From: Seriola aureovittata
Lineage: Eukaryota > Chordata > Actinopteri > Carangiformes > Carangidae
NCBI RefSeq assembly: GCF_021018895.1
Contig: NC_079369.1
Location: 4,494,694 to 4,558,693, forward strand
Length of the DNA: 64,000 nucleotides
Reading direction: 5' to 3'
Shown: piece by piece, positions 14,097 through 27,075 of the stretch
Numbering within the stretch: position 1 is the first letter of the stretch
Layout of the letters: every line of letters starts with the position of its first letter
Translations under genes and position numbers: made by a program
Notes under the pieces: model-generated
The model's database searches: none
Told to the model about the DNA's origin: nothing
What the model saw: the letters and a program-made list of their open reading frames with translations, nothing else

Positions 14097-17000
14097 CCGA
14101 TGGACATTACGAATAGCCGAGGAAGCTTGTGTGCACTTTGTCAAACTGTGCTGTGTGATATTTTTTTTTTTTTTTTTTCTTTTCTCCCCAGAGCCAGAAA
14201 CAGCACACACTGTAACAGATTGATGGTGTCCAACATGGGGTAATGCAAATTCAAAACAATCACTGGGTCATTAAGTTGATTGGCATCACAATTGTCAAGC
14301 TGTTGGAGGCTAAGTGGAGAGGGGGCATGCGGCTCATTCACAAGAGTCCCGCTTTCATTGGAGGGCAACATTTGGTGTCTGGAACCAGATCAGCGGCGAA
14401 GTTTGGCTACAAGTCGCACATCTGCACGAGCGTCAACACCTCTGTTGCATAGGAAGAAACAAGTGTGGTGCTGATGCCTGATAACAATCTGAAACATAAT
14501 CACAAACATCTAAAAGCTTTCAGTAAAACATGAAATTCTGCACTCTTTAAGCATTCCCCCCCCCTTTTTTTTTTCCTGGAAAATTCATCAGATTTAAAAG
14601 GAAAGAAAGTCAGGCGTCCCATGCCATTTTGCTCATCCTGAGTGTCTAACTGTAAAAATGGCTGCATATAGGTGCAGAAATCACTGCCAAGCTTTTTGGA
14701 GCAAAACCAAACTTTCAACTAAAACAATGCTGAATTTTATTATACCTCATAAATGTGTCCAATATCAATATTTCTTATGACCTTTTCCTTATAAATATTT
14801 AAGATGTGTTAAGTATCAGTGGTTGTACAGCGAGTGACAGGCAAAAGGAGCCCAAACCACAAGTGGAATCTGCCATATGGTTTGAGAAGCTCTTTGCGGA
14901 AGCATTCATATTCGTGGCAAATGCATTAACCATCATTAGGTGACGCAGAGCTGCAGCATAAGGAGGACTGGCAGAGGCATGGTGCATTTGTGGCACACAT
15001 TACCCACCCTTCAAATACTGACATCACACTCACTGCCTGCACTGTAAAAAAAAAAAACAAACAAAAAAAACCACAAACAACACAATGTAAATTGCGAGTC
15101 AAGCGAATAAACAATGTACATATGGTATCTGCACCTGAAGGGACCATCCCATTCTCCTTGTGTTATTGTGAGCAGGCAAAGTGGAGGCATGATGTCACTA
15201 ATGAACCCTGCAAAGCGCGGCGGTGAATAATGAAACACAACGCTGCATTTTGCAACAGAAAGAATAAAAGGTGAAATCACCAGCAAGCAAGGGAGGAAAG
15301 AGTGAAAGAAAGCAAGCAATGATTAAATGATCAAAAGCTGGCAGAGCGAGTCTCTGTGTCACTGCAAGGCACACTCATCTACCCACAAGTGAAAGTTAGG
15401 TTTCAAGCACAGTGTAATTATAGCTGGGGATGTCAGTTTGACATTAATGCAGCCAGCAGAAATTCCCTAATTGGCCTCAGAGGAGAAAGTGAACCAGAAA
15501 ATATATTAACATTTTAAAAAAGCATATTTTGCCTAATCCTTTCACTTTCCAACAATATTTGAAGACCAAAATGCCCCAGGCATGAGAATTTAAATGAGCA
15601 ATTTTGTTTTTGAAGGAAACGGCCAATGAGACAGAAAATAGACTAAAGGGAAATCATTAGTGTATGAGAGATCCTGACAGGCTCGCCTTGCTGACTGGCT
15701 GGCCTGTCACTAGGAGTCTGTGTTCTTCAGCTCCACGCTATGAGCTAAGCTGATAACATGAAAAGACCCATAAACGTGCAGCCAGAAGTCAAAGCCTATT
15801 ATCTAGAAATTCAAATGTGAGGGTAAGGATGAAAAAAAAAAAAAAAAACTGGGGAGAGGCCTCGCCGTGTCTCCTGTAGGGGAAAACTGGCCAGATCGAG
15901 AGATCTTGTAATAGGCCCTGTTATCCGACACAAACGTGTGGCAGCGGCGCTGCCAGAAAATATTGCAACAAATCATAACATCACTCAAAGAGGGGAAGAT
16001 AAAAGCAGAAAGACTGTGGATGGCAACAAACTGCTTAAAGTTAGGAGGAGATGCAATGTCACATGTGCCCATGCTGATGTGATATGACCGTATCAGAGAA
16101 ACACAGCTAAGTGCAGTCAGGAGACGTTAGCCCAGTCCCCCGGTGATGAAGCAGCTGAGGCAAGCATTGCCCCTGGCGTGGGACTGCAGGGCAAACTGCT
16201 CAGGCTCGAGAGCCTTGCCCTTTTGAAACAAAACAGAGAGGAATGGCCAGGGGAAGCTAGCCGGCCTCAGCAAAAGGGGGCAGGTTTATTTCCTCCAGCA
16301 ATAAAGAGAAAAAAGAATGATTGAGAAGACTGAGGAAAGTGAGAACAACAACAGATCTCAGAGTCTGCGTCTCTTTTTGTGCGACAACAAAGGGCATATG
16401 ATATTCCACCCTCCTTTACAGCTGGCTGGTCAGAGGTTTCTTCTGGCACCTCAACATCCCCGGGTTTATTCTCGCTCACAATCACACAAGGACTGCTTGC
16501 CAAGGTATAGTAGTTTCAGTTTTTTTTTTTTTTTTCCTTCTATTAGGCTGTTACCCTGAACACAGCAATTTAATCAGGCCCTTTGATAAACATTTGACAC
16601 AAAGCAGTGGGCTTCTGTCTCTGCTGCCTACAGCCCAGGGCAAGAGATTGAGACTGACGAATTTTCATCCACAATTTTCTCTATTTTAACTCCACCTGTC
16701 AAATAGTATGCCAGTCAGAGTGACACAAAGATGGGGGAAATCAAAGCCTCTCTCATCTTAAAGGAACACAGACGTGCAGAGGGGCTACAAGTTTAGCGGG
16801 GATTACAACGGCACACAGACAATGAGCGGACGCAGATCAGGTGCAGAGAATCGAATAATTCCGCATATGAACGAAGATAAACAGTGTTAATCACCAATCA
16901 ACACACCGGCTCGTACTGTTTTTCCAAAAGAAGCACTCGTGAAGACGGAAGCACAATCATCGACCTCGAGCAAAAATGTCAAAAAAACATCCCAAACCCC

Positions 17001-18100
17001 TCCCTGCCCCGGGTACCTTCTCTGCTACCAGCCCGGACCCTCCCACTTCTCAACAGTCATTTGCAACAAACATCTAACTAGAGGAAACTACAAACTACAA
17101 ACCATTTGACCCTGAAGCATGGAGAATGAAGCGGCCCCTTCTCACCCAATGGAAGCAGGCTCAGGTCACCAGGGTCAGCACCTTCTTTACTGAGCCTACA
17201 GCAGGATGGAGGCCTCAGACTCGTGGAAACATCTGGGGACTCGACATTGGCCCGAGAGCCGGGTGGACCCGCAGCAATGCTCCCCGGAGGCAGTGGAGGA
17301 AATGCGCGCCACAATAACAACTACACAAGCAGCGATTCCAAATGCAAAGTGTGATTATCTATTCATTAACTCCCATAATTGAGGTGAACAGCACTAGTTA
17401 CTAGACTGTCATGGAGGCTGCTCTTATTTGCCCCTCTGGTACCAGCCCTGCAATATAAGGCAGAAAGCAAAACACAGCACATACATTATTCCAGAGGCGT
17501 TGATGCTTAGAATAAATGATATGACCTCTGGCTATAGCATGGCCTTCAAATATAAATCCCTACCTGACCATCAAGAATCTTCCTCCTTTATTCATTCTTC
17601 CCGCATACCAAATACATTCTGTGCTGAATCACATCTCCATGAATCTTTTGATTCCTTTCAATCAGTTTCAAGGACTGTAAACAATGGGGCCGTGAATATG
17701 ATAAGGAAGGAAATCTACCTCAGCTCAATTAAGGAGCTGCCCTGCAGCCTCCTGCGGCCCTGAGAGAGAGGAGCTATAATTAGAAGAGGGCAGTAAACTT
17801 GCAGACAATATTGATGATCCACTCCTGACACCTCCCTCATGTTAGCATTAGCATTTTCCCTGAGCCGGGGCTCATGTCAAGAGAGGCCGGTCTCTCGGAG
17901 TCCGTGTCAGCAGGGGGGCTGTATATGAGCTACACAGCGAGGCCACATTACGGCTGCAGAGGAGGGAGAGAGAGAGGGAGAGAGAGACACCCGGGCTTCT
18001 CCTTCAGGCCCCTCTCGGTGCTCGTCCACCTGATGGGAACACAGAGACTTGGCTGTTCTCCCCCTCATCAATACAGCAGGGCTCTTTGTCAGTAATTTGC
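14097..18100. other. Intergenic, mixed unique sequence
   Basis: No supported exon. It holds T/A runs (14161-14178, 15831-15848, 16520-16535), a (GA)n-like tract at 17960-17987, and a candidate regulatory stretch at 15360-15720 listed separately. Frames of 60-110 codons on both strands show no domain. Confidence 0.55.
15360..15720. promoter_or_regulatory. Candidate regulatory block
   Basis: Unique sequence with TGTAATTATAGC, GACATTAATGCAG, CCTAATTGGCC, CCAATGAG and AAATCATTAG cores, bounded by AT-rich background. Texture only. Confidence 0.3.
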
Positions 18101-18109
18101 AATAAGTGT

Positions 18110-18240
18110 CCGCGCCACATCTTAGGGGACCTGGAAATCATTACTGGCTGAGGCCCTACTCTGCTACTAATTGGATGCGTTGGGCCTTATCAACTGAGGA
18201 TTTTCCGAGACCTTTGACAGATACCAATTCGAAAATCATT
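18110..18240. promoter_or_regulatory. Candidate regulatory block
   Basis: Short unique stretch with AAATCATTAC, ACTAATTGGATGCG and CTTATCAACTG, dense in homeodomain and GATA-like cores. Texture only. Confidence 0.25.
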
Positions 18241-18407
18241 GTTCAGTTGTCAATTTAAGAGACCGTTAAAAGAGCTTATTTTAATTTTAATTGGAACTTC
18301 CTCCTGCCTTCACAGTGAGCTGCAAGGATTAAAAATGAGCTCAGGGCGTGTGTGTATGTGTGTATGTGTAAGTGTGTGCGTGCGTTTGTACTCCCTGAGA
18401 AGAAGAG

Positions 18408-18437
18408 GTGGGGTGGGGGGGGGGGGGTGGGGGGCGG
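18408..18437 (+). repeat. G-run tract, quadruplex-capable
   Basis: GGGG, then a run of about 13 G, then GGGGGG separated by single T. A long G homopolymer of this kind is length-unstable and may be miscounted. Confidence 0.75.
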
Positions 18438-19332
18438 CGACTATGCAGGTCAAATTGACGGGTAACAGTTCTGACCAGCGTATGAATGAAGACAGCACGC
18501 ATGCACATTTAGTTTACAAGAATCTCACAGCTTTCCTGGGGCTTCATCATCAACATCAAATAAGTTGGAATCTGAGCTGCAAAGCTCCCAATTAAGCAAA
18601 AACCGCATCCGCTTAAGATGTTTGTTGGGCAAGTGTACTGGGACCATCATCGATCACCCCCAGTAAACTGAGCGGCTGATAGTGCTGCCCTAACATATTT
18701 ATGTGCTGCACTCTCTCAATGACCCTGAACTGAAACACTCTCTTGGCTTTAATAAGGCCTGGGAAGGCTCAGTCCTGACTATGTATGCAGCTGTGCTGGG
18801 GAATGGCTGTGAATGCTGGCAGATGCAGCAAAAAAAAAAAAAAAAGCAAAAAAAAAGCTAATATGCGTAAACGGGCGTACAGGGCTCCAATGAGACGAGC
18901 CGCTGACGGTGACGCGGCCACCCAGGAGCAGAGGGTGCTGGACCGAGGGGCGAGGGGGGACGAGGCTTGGCAGTGAAAGGGAACTGAGTTGTTTTGACAC
19001 CGCTGATGATTTAAGATGCCAGTGATCCCTCTTTAAACAATGGTGTACTGCTCTTTGAGTGATGCCAAATATCATCCCAACATACAACCAGTGTAGCGCA
19101 ATTCAAACAGAAGTTGTATGAAAGCTTGTAGTGTTTCTTTTTTTTTTTTTGAGTAAATAAAGCTGTCATTTGATAATAAACCTGGCATTAATGTTAATTC
19201 TACCATCCAGTATTTGCAGTATTAGAGGCTTAGAGCAGAAGAGCAATACTGTTCAGAGGGTAATAAGTGTCTAATTAAGGACTAGACAGGAGGGAAATTG
19301 CCAAGGTATAAAAGAGCTGCTTTTTTTCTTCT

Positions 19333-19334
<2 letters not shown>

Positions 19335-19379
<45 letters not shown>
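19335..19379. repeat. (CT)n microsatellite
   Basis: About 22 CT units in a row, a pure polypyrimidine strand. Confidence 0.95.
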
Positions 19380-19380
<1 letters not shown>

Positions 19381-19620
19381 GCTTTTTCACAACCATGTCT
19401 CAGGGAGCCGGCGTTGTGTTTGCCGGCTGTTTTACTCGCTGTCAGAAAGGATTTGAGGCAAGGAGCCATCTAAGCATGCGTACGAGGGGATTCATTTGAC
19501 CTCATTATACATCAATAAAGAAGGAAGCCGGTTTACTAAATATCACCATGCTGCCCGCACTTCATGTCAGATCATGCAGGAGTGTGCTAAAAAAAATGAT
19601 TCCAGAAACGTCTGGTGAGC

Positions 19621-19738
19621 AGAGAGGGAAGAGGGAGGGAGGGAGATAGGGAGGGAGGGAGGGAGGGAGGAAGAGGGGAGAGAGGGAGGGAGGGAGAGAG
19701 GAGGGGGGTGATGGGGTGTGTGTGTGTGGGGGGGGGTG
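19621..19738. repeat. Purine-rich (GGGA)n tract ending in GT and G runs
   Basis: Nearly 90 bases of purines on one strand, mostly GGGA and GAGG units, then GTGTGTG and a run of about 9 G. Such mirror-like purine tracts can form triplex structures. Confidence 0.85.
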
Positions 19739-19794
19739 GCTGACTAGCCAGGAGGGATTCTGACAAGCACAGGAAAAAAGCAGATACGCAAAGC

Positions 19795-19960
19795 CCTGTT
19801 TAAGAGCAGAGCAACTGAAGAAAAAGATTTATGCTTTTAATTAATGGCAATTAAACCATGCCTGTTGGGCTGGCCTATGGCAATTGTTCTCAGTAAAAAG
19901 GAGGCCGAGCTGGTGACAAGCATTTGAATCCACTAAGTTCTACCAGGGGAGCTGACACTG
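19795..19960. promoter_or_regulatory. Candidate regulatory block
   Basis: Unique sequence with TTTTAATTAATGGCAATTAAACC, i.e. three adjacent TAAT/ATTA cores, followed by GGCAATTG. Texture of a homeodomain-rich enhancer. Confidence 0.35.
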
Positions 19961-20337
19961 CAGGCATCAAACCTAAACTAAATCAATAAAAGAATTAAAC
20001 TTTTATAAATTGCATTTTGACAAGTATCAGATAGCGCTAAGCTTTGATATTACGAATTCCTCCGAGGTGATGCAAACAAGGAGAGGCACACTTAGAGATC
20101 CAAACAATCAAAGGGTCTCGTTAGCATGTGCTGTCAGATGCAGCAGTGCTATTAATTACTACAAATTAATGTGACTCTCTCCACCTCTGCTGATTGGAAT
20201 GATAATCAAACTCAGCTCTGCACCGGGAACATATGCAACCCTGCCAAAAATAATAAGGACAGAAACCAACAGACGCTGCTCTATGGTTGTGTTTACAAGC
20301 CCAAAATGCTTGTTGCTTATTTTATCCTGCAGCCACA

Positions 20338-20340
<3 letters not shown>

Positions 20341-20406
<66 letters not shown>

Positions 20407-20430
20407 ACAGACACACACACACACACACAC
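20341..20430. repeat. (CA)n microsatellite
   Basis: About 90 bases of CA with a few AGAC interruptions near 20401-20412. Open frames across it are His/Thr repeats and not genes. Confidence 0.95.
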
Positions 20431-20570
20431 AAAAACTGGCGCTGCTTTGCTGATTTGCTATGTATGTACATAAATGTACATAATGCATTTCTTCATTTGA
20501 TTTTGCAATAAACCCATAACACATAAGCAGATTTCAAGGTTGCTGATCATTTACTGCTCCTTCCCCCATC

Positions 20571-20612
20571 CACACACACACACACTCTCACTCACACACA
20601 CACACAGTCACA
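20571..20612. repeat. Short interrupted (CA)n
   Basis: CA units interrupted by CTCTCACT and CAGTC. Simple repeat. Confidence 0.85.
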
Positions 20613-20639
20613 CACATATTTGTAAGACAAAAAAGTAGC

Positions 20640-22350
20640 AGTTAAACTGAGCAATATGTGTTCAGACAAAAGTAGGCGTGACACTGTCTAGAAGGGGAGC
20701 AAAAAAAAAAAAAAAGGAGGGGGGGTGGAGGGGGTTAGGAAGTGTTCAAAGCTGGCATGACAGCTCAAACGTCCTGTCACTTAAATCACTGTTCATATCT
20801 GCACATCACGAATCCAGAAAGGCATCCAGCATTGTAGTGACATCATGCTCCCGAGCGCCAACAAGCTTTCTAAATGAGACTGAAAGCAGTAATTACTGCA
20901 CGCCCCCGCGCTAAATTGTTTACCATGAGACCGATCCAGCCTGCTCGTGCTGCTTACTCGCCCAATTTTTCATCCTTAATATCGAGATCCTTAATGGCAT
21001 TCAGCTAACACAGCTAACACGCCGGAGCTCACACCAGTCTAATTTGTTCAGCAGTTATGTATTATTCATTATTATTCAATGCACTTTCAGAGTGATTTGC
21101 AAATTCTATCAGTATACTTAAGTTTACACACATAATACAAAATGTAAGATTTTATGTTTCCCTACAAGACACAATCGCTTTAAGGGAAATAGATTTTTAC
21201 AGAAGTTGGAAATGTAAATTTAATGGCACAGATAAATGGATACTCTGCCTTGTGAACATTAATATGTGGAAATTATTTTAATAACTGCAGACAGCAAATG
21301 CCCAGCAAAGCATTTGAAGGCAGACGCACAAAAGGCGAGGCAGTGTAATGAATTGAACTGTGGTGGTAAATATCTTCACTGTTCATTGGCAGGTGAGTGT
21401 TGTCAGCGCGACGCGGCACCAGCTGGCCTGCATGTGTTTGCCCGCGTCGACGCTTCTTTTAAAGTGTAACCTACATGATCTCATTCCCTTGATAAATTTG
21501 TCGCAGACTTCCACCTGGCTTTGGCAACCTCTGACCCCCACCGCACCCCTGAGGACCCTAATCGTGACCTAATGGTGACTTAGAGCGTGTTATTAGCTGC
21601 TGTTTTTGTGTGTGTGAGCTGGAAAAAGTGCAGCGGTTTGACTGGGGTAAAAAAATAAAAAGAAAAAAAAAGAAACGCAGGCTGTCAAGGTCCCAGCAGC
21701 TGAGCAGATAACCTCTCCTCTCCCACCTCCTCTCCCATCTCTAACTGAGGAACTTAAGAGGGATGGAGGCTCCGGTTACAGACTAATTTCTATGCAATTC
21801 TCACTCTCTGATCTCAAGTTAAAAGACAACGTCGACACTCTTTAAGAGCACGCTCAACTCTTTTGTGCATAATATGCCTAAAATTCAGGTCATCTGTTGT
21901 ATTTTTAATTTTTTTTTGACAAAGCATTCCACCTTTATGAGGAAGCATGTGAAACAGAGGCGTGAGGGCGTACGCTCACGCTCGCACCTATTCCCATTGT
22001 CTTAGAGGTGAATGAGCAATAATGAAAAGAAAAAGAAAAAAAGTGCTGCGATGAAAACTATTAAATGAAGAGCCTATGGAGATGTTACGCCTGTATAGAG
22101 ATATTGTGCAGTTTATAATAAAGAATGTATCACATTATGTGTAACCTCCTCCTCTGATTTTAATTCTTAGCATTTATATGCAGTTAGACCTCATTATGAT
22201 AATTTGATATTTTGACTGAATGGCTAGAGGCAGGATTATAAGAGAAGTCTGTTTTAGAATGTTAATGTCTGCCTTTGAAACTAATGCATGTATTTATTGA
22301 TTTTTCACTCCTAAATCTATCCTTCTTAAGTTGTCATGGTTTAGTTGGAG
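20640..22350. other. Intergenic, no supported feature
   Basis: Unique and AT-rich sequence with an A run at about 20701-20715 and AAAAAG repeats near 21645-21680. No exon or recognisable repeat family seen. Confidence 0.55.
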
Positions 22351-22356
22351 GAAGAA

Positions 22357-22384
22357 GGGGGGTGGGGGTGGGGGGTGGGTGGGG
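22357..22384 (+). repeat. G-rich tract, quadruplex-capable
   Basis: GGGGGG T GGGGG T GGGGGG T GGG T GGGG on the plus strand, followed by a T17 run near 22399-22416. Confidence 0.8.
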
Positions 22385-22679
22385 CAGGTGCGAGTGTCTT
22401 TTTTTTTTTTTTTTTAACAAAGTGGTCAGGGCCCGAATTGGGGAATGCAAGCGGTGCATAATCATTAACGTTGAATCCCCTACAACCGTGTGCTACGCCT
22501 CGTCTTTTTTTTTTCTCTTCTTCTCTCTCTTCAGTGTCACATTTCACAGATGTAGTATTAGCTACGAGACATAAGCAACGGCAAGAACGAGGGAGGAAAA
22601 GGTGGAGAAAAACCTGGCGGAGGAGAATCTGAGAGACTGATTAATGCCTTGCTGGTACTTCAGTGTATCAGGACAAGGA

Positions 22680-22870
22680 TTACTGCGGTAACAGCTGTGC
22701 CCATGAGTCCCCTGACTGAGAAGAATTACAAGTATTATCACCTACATCATTAAAGTAGGGTTCATAGACGTGGAATGGCTTCAATCAATTCATCCCCAGA
22801 TAACACCGAGCCAGCTGGACCCCCTGCGTGAGAACTTGACTTAATTGGCCAATAAGTGTTGGGGAAGGGT
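22680..22870. promoter_or_regulatory. Candidate regulatory block
   Basis: Unique stretch with CATCATTAAAG, TCAATCAATTCATC, CTTAATTGGCCAATAAG (joined homeodomain and CCAAT cores). Texture only. Confidence 0.3.
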
Positions 22871-23439
22871 GCATGCTATTTGATCAAATTACAGGGCCCC
22901 GGCAGAAGGGATTACAATTTTCGGATGAGTGCGGAGCGAGGTTGGGCGGGCGGAGGCAGACCGCGCGGGTCAGGGCTACCGTTAGCGAGGGCCCAAATAA
23001 GCCTTGTCCGTGGCTAAGTGTGAGGCCAGTGAAAAATGGTGGCCCACTTGGCACTGGGGAAGCAGAGGAAAGAAAGCAGTATCCAGGTCAGCCTTTTGCT
23101 TGGGGAAATATACTCATTCATCATCCCCCCCTTGGCCTCATTTCTGGCTGGTGATACTTGTAAACTAATAAGTTCCTTGTGCTATTTAGCTAGGATCATA
23201 ATGCTACAAATTCTGTAACTTTTTACTTCAATGCACACACTGTGGGGATGAACAGACAGAGGGGGTGTTTACAGTAGAGGAAATGAAACAGAGAGATAAT
23301 CAAAGGTTAGAAAAACTAGCTCTGAACTATATTATAATCACTGTTTTTGGTGCGAAAAACTGTCTTTGTCTTGAAAATCAGGCTTTAGATGCTTGGATTT
23401 TAGCACCACATACAACAGAGCAGCATTCCCCATGTTAAG

Positions 23440-23740
23440 CTACTATTTCAGCTGATTATTCAAATGTTTAATTAGCATTCAGATGTATGGTTAGGCTCTC
23501 GTGGCCATAATGCATACACAACTAAATCTGCTCCAGTAACCATAAAACCAGCCAAAAAAATCGGAGAGATAACAGGAATTCAAATTAGTTAAAATGCCAA
23601 CGCCTCGCTGAAATTACCTCTTTGCAATATTCATGGGTGAAATGGCTTGGCTGAAAGGCATTTTCATTATCATTATTCCTAAGCAGACTACAATTTAGTT
23701 ATCAGTGCCCGGCTCGGTTCTTTTCAGGAGGTGGGAAGGA
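23440..23740. promoter_or_regulatory. Candidate regulatory block
   Basis: Unique stretch with GTTTAATTAGCATTC, CAAATTAG, TTTGCAATATTCATGG and CATTATCATTATTCC. High density of TAAT and octamer-like cores, few simple repeats. Confidence 0.35.
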
Positions 23741-23877
23741 ATTCACCTCTACAGGACATCAGGGTAAAGAGGCTCTAATTAGTACTGGGGCCCTGAAAGG
23801 CAAGAGAATATCTAAACATGAGTTGGACTGGACTCTGTTTACAAAATGTGGATTCATGATGCAACTGCAGCTCGTGC

Positions 23878-23878
<1 letters not shown>

Positions 23879-23943
<65 letters not shown>

Positions 23944-23958
23944 GTGTGTGTGTGTGTA
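23879..23958. repeat. (GT)n microsatellite
   Basis: About 40 GT units with one GC interruption near 23939. Open frames across it are artefacts. Confidence 0.95.
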
Positions 23959-24129
23959 GAGGGGAAAGAGAGGGAGCGCGTGTCTCCGCAGCCATTTCTC
24001 AAGATAATTCCTTGCTGGAGAGCATGTTTGTCATCGCTGTTAAAGTGTGGTGCACATTAATTCCAGTTCTGCCGTAGTGTAATTCTGGCAAAATGAGCGG
24101 CCCTCCAGGGGGCCCCTGCATGTAGACTA

Positions 24130-24480
24130 ACTACTGGACAGAATTAGACTCCACAGTCCCTGCTATTCATAATGCCATTAATATAAAGGCAATTAAATGA
24201 GTTTTTAACCTCCAACCTCTTATCGTTATTAATGAACAAGGGGATGGAACAAAAACCCACCCGAGATGAAGCTAGTAATTATCTTTGCATCAGGCCTTTG
24301 AAACAGGTTTGAAAATTAAAGTTTAGCGAATGAATTGTTGGGGTTTGTTTCCAGGCAAACCCAGAGGGAGATGACGTGGTTTAATTTAATCACATGATGT
24401 CATACCAGGAGGGTTAATTAGATGGGTTTTTACTGTCGCCGGTCTCGGTGGCCGACGCGCACAGCATCAAACTGTCAAAG
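24130..24480. promoter_or_regulatory. Candidate enhancer block, strong TAAT density
   Basis: Unique sequence with CCATTAATATAAAGG, GCAATTAAATGAG, TTATTAATGAAC, GCTAGTAATTATC, TTTAATTTAATCACATGATG and GGTTAATTAGATGG. Few CpG, no frame of note. Among the densest homeodomain-core clusters in the window. Confidence 0.4.
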
Positions 24481-26169
24481 TGGTCATTAGTATCTCATAC
24501 TCTGTCACTGTAAAGAACACTTGTGAAAAAAAAAATGTGTACGAGATAATTTAAAAAGAAAAAGAAAGAAGAAAAAAAGGACAGAGACGGAGCGCCTGAA
24601 GGTCACGTGTTTCGATATGCTCATTACGGCCTTTTTATAATCGTAATTATGTAAGTGAGTGTGCGGCTCAGCCAGCGTTATCAAGATCCCAACACTCTGA
24701 CATTATGAAAGACCGCGGGTCAATTTCACACAGTGAGGAGGAAAAAGGAAACGTTGCTCTTTCAGCTGCGGTGATTCACTCGGAGGAGACTTGTGAAAAA
24801 ACGCAGCGGCAGGACGGCAAGAGTCGCAAAAAACTGATTTGACCAGGAGCAGAGCACGGAGAGGGCAGCGTTCCCTCCCTCTAACCCTCCCTGCTCCCCA
24901 GACGGTGTGGGCGAAGGTCAGGGGGTCATTGTCGCTGTGTACCCAGTTCTGCAAACAGCTCATTAGTGAGTCGGCGGTCTCACCACAGACAACACTCTTG
25001 GGAGCGGGGTCGCGTTGGTACCTGCTCCACGCCCCGTTTGTTTAGAGGTCTCTTTAGGGACTGCTTCATGCTTTTCTCTCTTCTGTTTCATGTTTAATTA
25101 ATAATTAACTCATGTCAACCGCTTGTTTACCCACATGGGGTAACACACAAAAAAAAAAAAAAAAAAAAGAAGAGAAGAGATGAAAATGCTGCCATGCCAT
25201 GACAACGATAATTCACATTTATTGGTAGTTGAGCCTCTCTGGTTTTGTAATTACTGCCCTTTGGTCACTGTTCAGTTACAGCATGCAGGAAATACATTAG
25301 TGTTTTATTGGCAACAATAAAAAAGAAACAAAACTTTAATTCAAGGTCACAATTCCTTATTATTGTGAAAAAAAATGACGTATGCCCAGTGGGTTCTGCT
25401 GCTGGAGGTGAACCACGGCTTAATCTCACAATTTCAAGTCTCACATTCCCTGCATGGCTCTCGAATTGGAAAAATAGTGAAGTGTGATATTTCACAAGTC
25501 ATTGGACTGCTAACTAAGCTGTCAAATGGGTAAACTGCGCTCCATCTCGCTGACAACAATCTGCAAATGAGCTACAAGTAATTTACTGTGATTATACTGG
25601 CAAATCAGTCAAGTTGTTTCTTCTTCTTTTTTTTCCCTCTCCAAACAGGCCGGCTGTGATACGAGGACAGAAAGGGCTACCCATCACAGTCCTCACCTCA
25701 CCTCATTTGGCTAATGCGTTCTGTATGAAATCTGAGTGTTGCTCGGCAATCACGACAATTACCGGTGAAATGAAGAGTGACAGGGGTCAAAGCCTGTTGT
25801 CTTTATTACAGTTGTCTCCGATCACGGGAGGCAGGGCTGTGGAGGGAGCGCCCGAGACTTGACAGTGTATAAATCTGTCTGTGTGAAGGTCAACGGAAGT
25901 GAAGAGGTTCCGCGACCCGGTGACCCGCAGGTCTGATTTGACAACTCTATCTATAGCCCGTGTCCATGACAAAGGCAGTGCTGACAGATAGGAAGAGAAA
26001 ATAAAAGAGCAGGGCTGCTCTTCTGATGACCTGGAAGGTGTCTTTTCTACCAGGATAACTGCATGGTTAAATGTCACGTCTGGAGTCTTATTAAATGTCT
26101 GTTTATGATGTTTAAATCAAATTATGTCACTGGATTTCTCTTCTTTAAAAAAAAATAATAATAATCTAT
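24481..26169. other. Intergenic
   Basis: Unique sequence, an A-rich tract near 25150-25168, and GAAAGAAGAAA simple sequence near 24555-24580. A CTCF-like motif of lower quality (CCTCCAGGGGGCCC) lies just before, at 24102-24115. No exon supported. Confidence 0.5.
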
Positions 26170-26640
26170 AAAGAGGCTACACTTTAAACTAAGCAGTAAC
26201 CAACTATTTTGATGTGCTTGTACTTTACTTGATTATTGCCACTTCATGTCACCGCTGTTCAAAAAGGCGAACATTGTACTTTTCACTTTAACTGCGCCGC
26301 CGTCTGTCAGGTTCAGCTACTGGTTAACTTTACACACAAAACATGTGATCATTGTATTAAAAATATGATGCACTGCAAAAGGTTTCTGATACTCAACCGT
26401 ATGAAATGTCATTGAAATCTGTCTCCTCTTTGACTGGCTACAACATTAAAATGATGCGGACATTAATGTATTAGTCATAATAATAATAATACAATGATAT
26501 AATAAATAACAATAGAATGATCAGTCTGCTGCATAGTGAGTATTTTTACTCATGATACTTTCATTGAGTTTTTTGGTAATACTTCTGTATTTTTACTTAA
26601 GTAACATATTGAATGCACAGGTTTTACTTATGATTACAAG
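26170..26640. repeat. Teleost interspersed repeat ('TTTTACTTAAGTA' type)
   Basis: Contains TACTTTACTTGATTATTG, TACTTTTCACTTTAAC and, at 26580-26610, ATACTTCTGTATTTTTACTTAAGTAAC. I recognise this phrasing from a very common fish MITE-like family. It is diverged and the termini are uncertain. Confidence 0.5.
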
Positions 26641-26924
26641 TTGTGTTACGTAAATAAACAATCTGAACAGCAACTACATGCTTACTATAGGGCAAGAGAT
26701 AGTTAAAGTCATTATTAATATCATTATTATATCATGATATACACACAGTGTGAACTTTTTTTTTTTTTTTTAACTACACCTGTTCTGTCCTAAAAATCTA
26801 CGTGTATGACGCCCATAATGTTCGGCTGGTGTTGACAGTGTCGGAGAGGAGTTAATTCAATCCTACGGTTCAGCTTTGAGGTCGTAAGTAATGTGCTGTA
26901 CTGGATTGTAGTATATCCACAGGT

Positions 26925-27075
26925 GTTCCTAATATTCTGCCCCTATAATGTATTTAAATAAGGAGGTCCAGGTACATCTAACTGCGAGAACTGAGAGAAT
27001 TTATGGCAGAGCTGTTGTATTGATTCGCAGTAAACTGTACAGGTGTACCTGCTGTAATAAAGTAACCGATGTTAC
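26925..27075. repeat. Teleost interspersed repeat ('CAGGTGT..CCTAATA' type)
   Basis: CACAGGTGTTCCTAATATTC near 26920 and TACAGGTGTACCTGCTGTAATAAAG near 27040 resemble the ends of a common fish non-autonomous DNA element. The body is degraded. Confidence 0.4.

Noticed and set aside
20159..20524. Cys/Val- and His/Thr-repeat frames on both strands
   Set aside because: Translations of the (CA)n microsatellite. The same applies to frames over 23879-23958, 36747-36821, 44792-44866 and 47906-47950.
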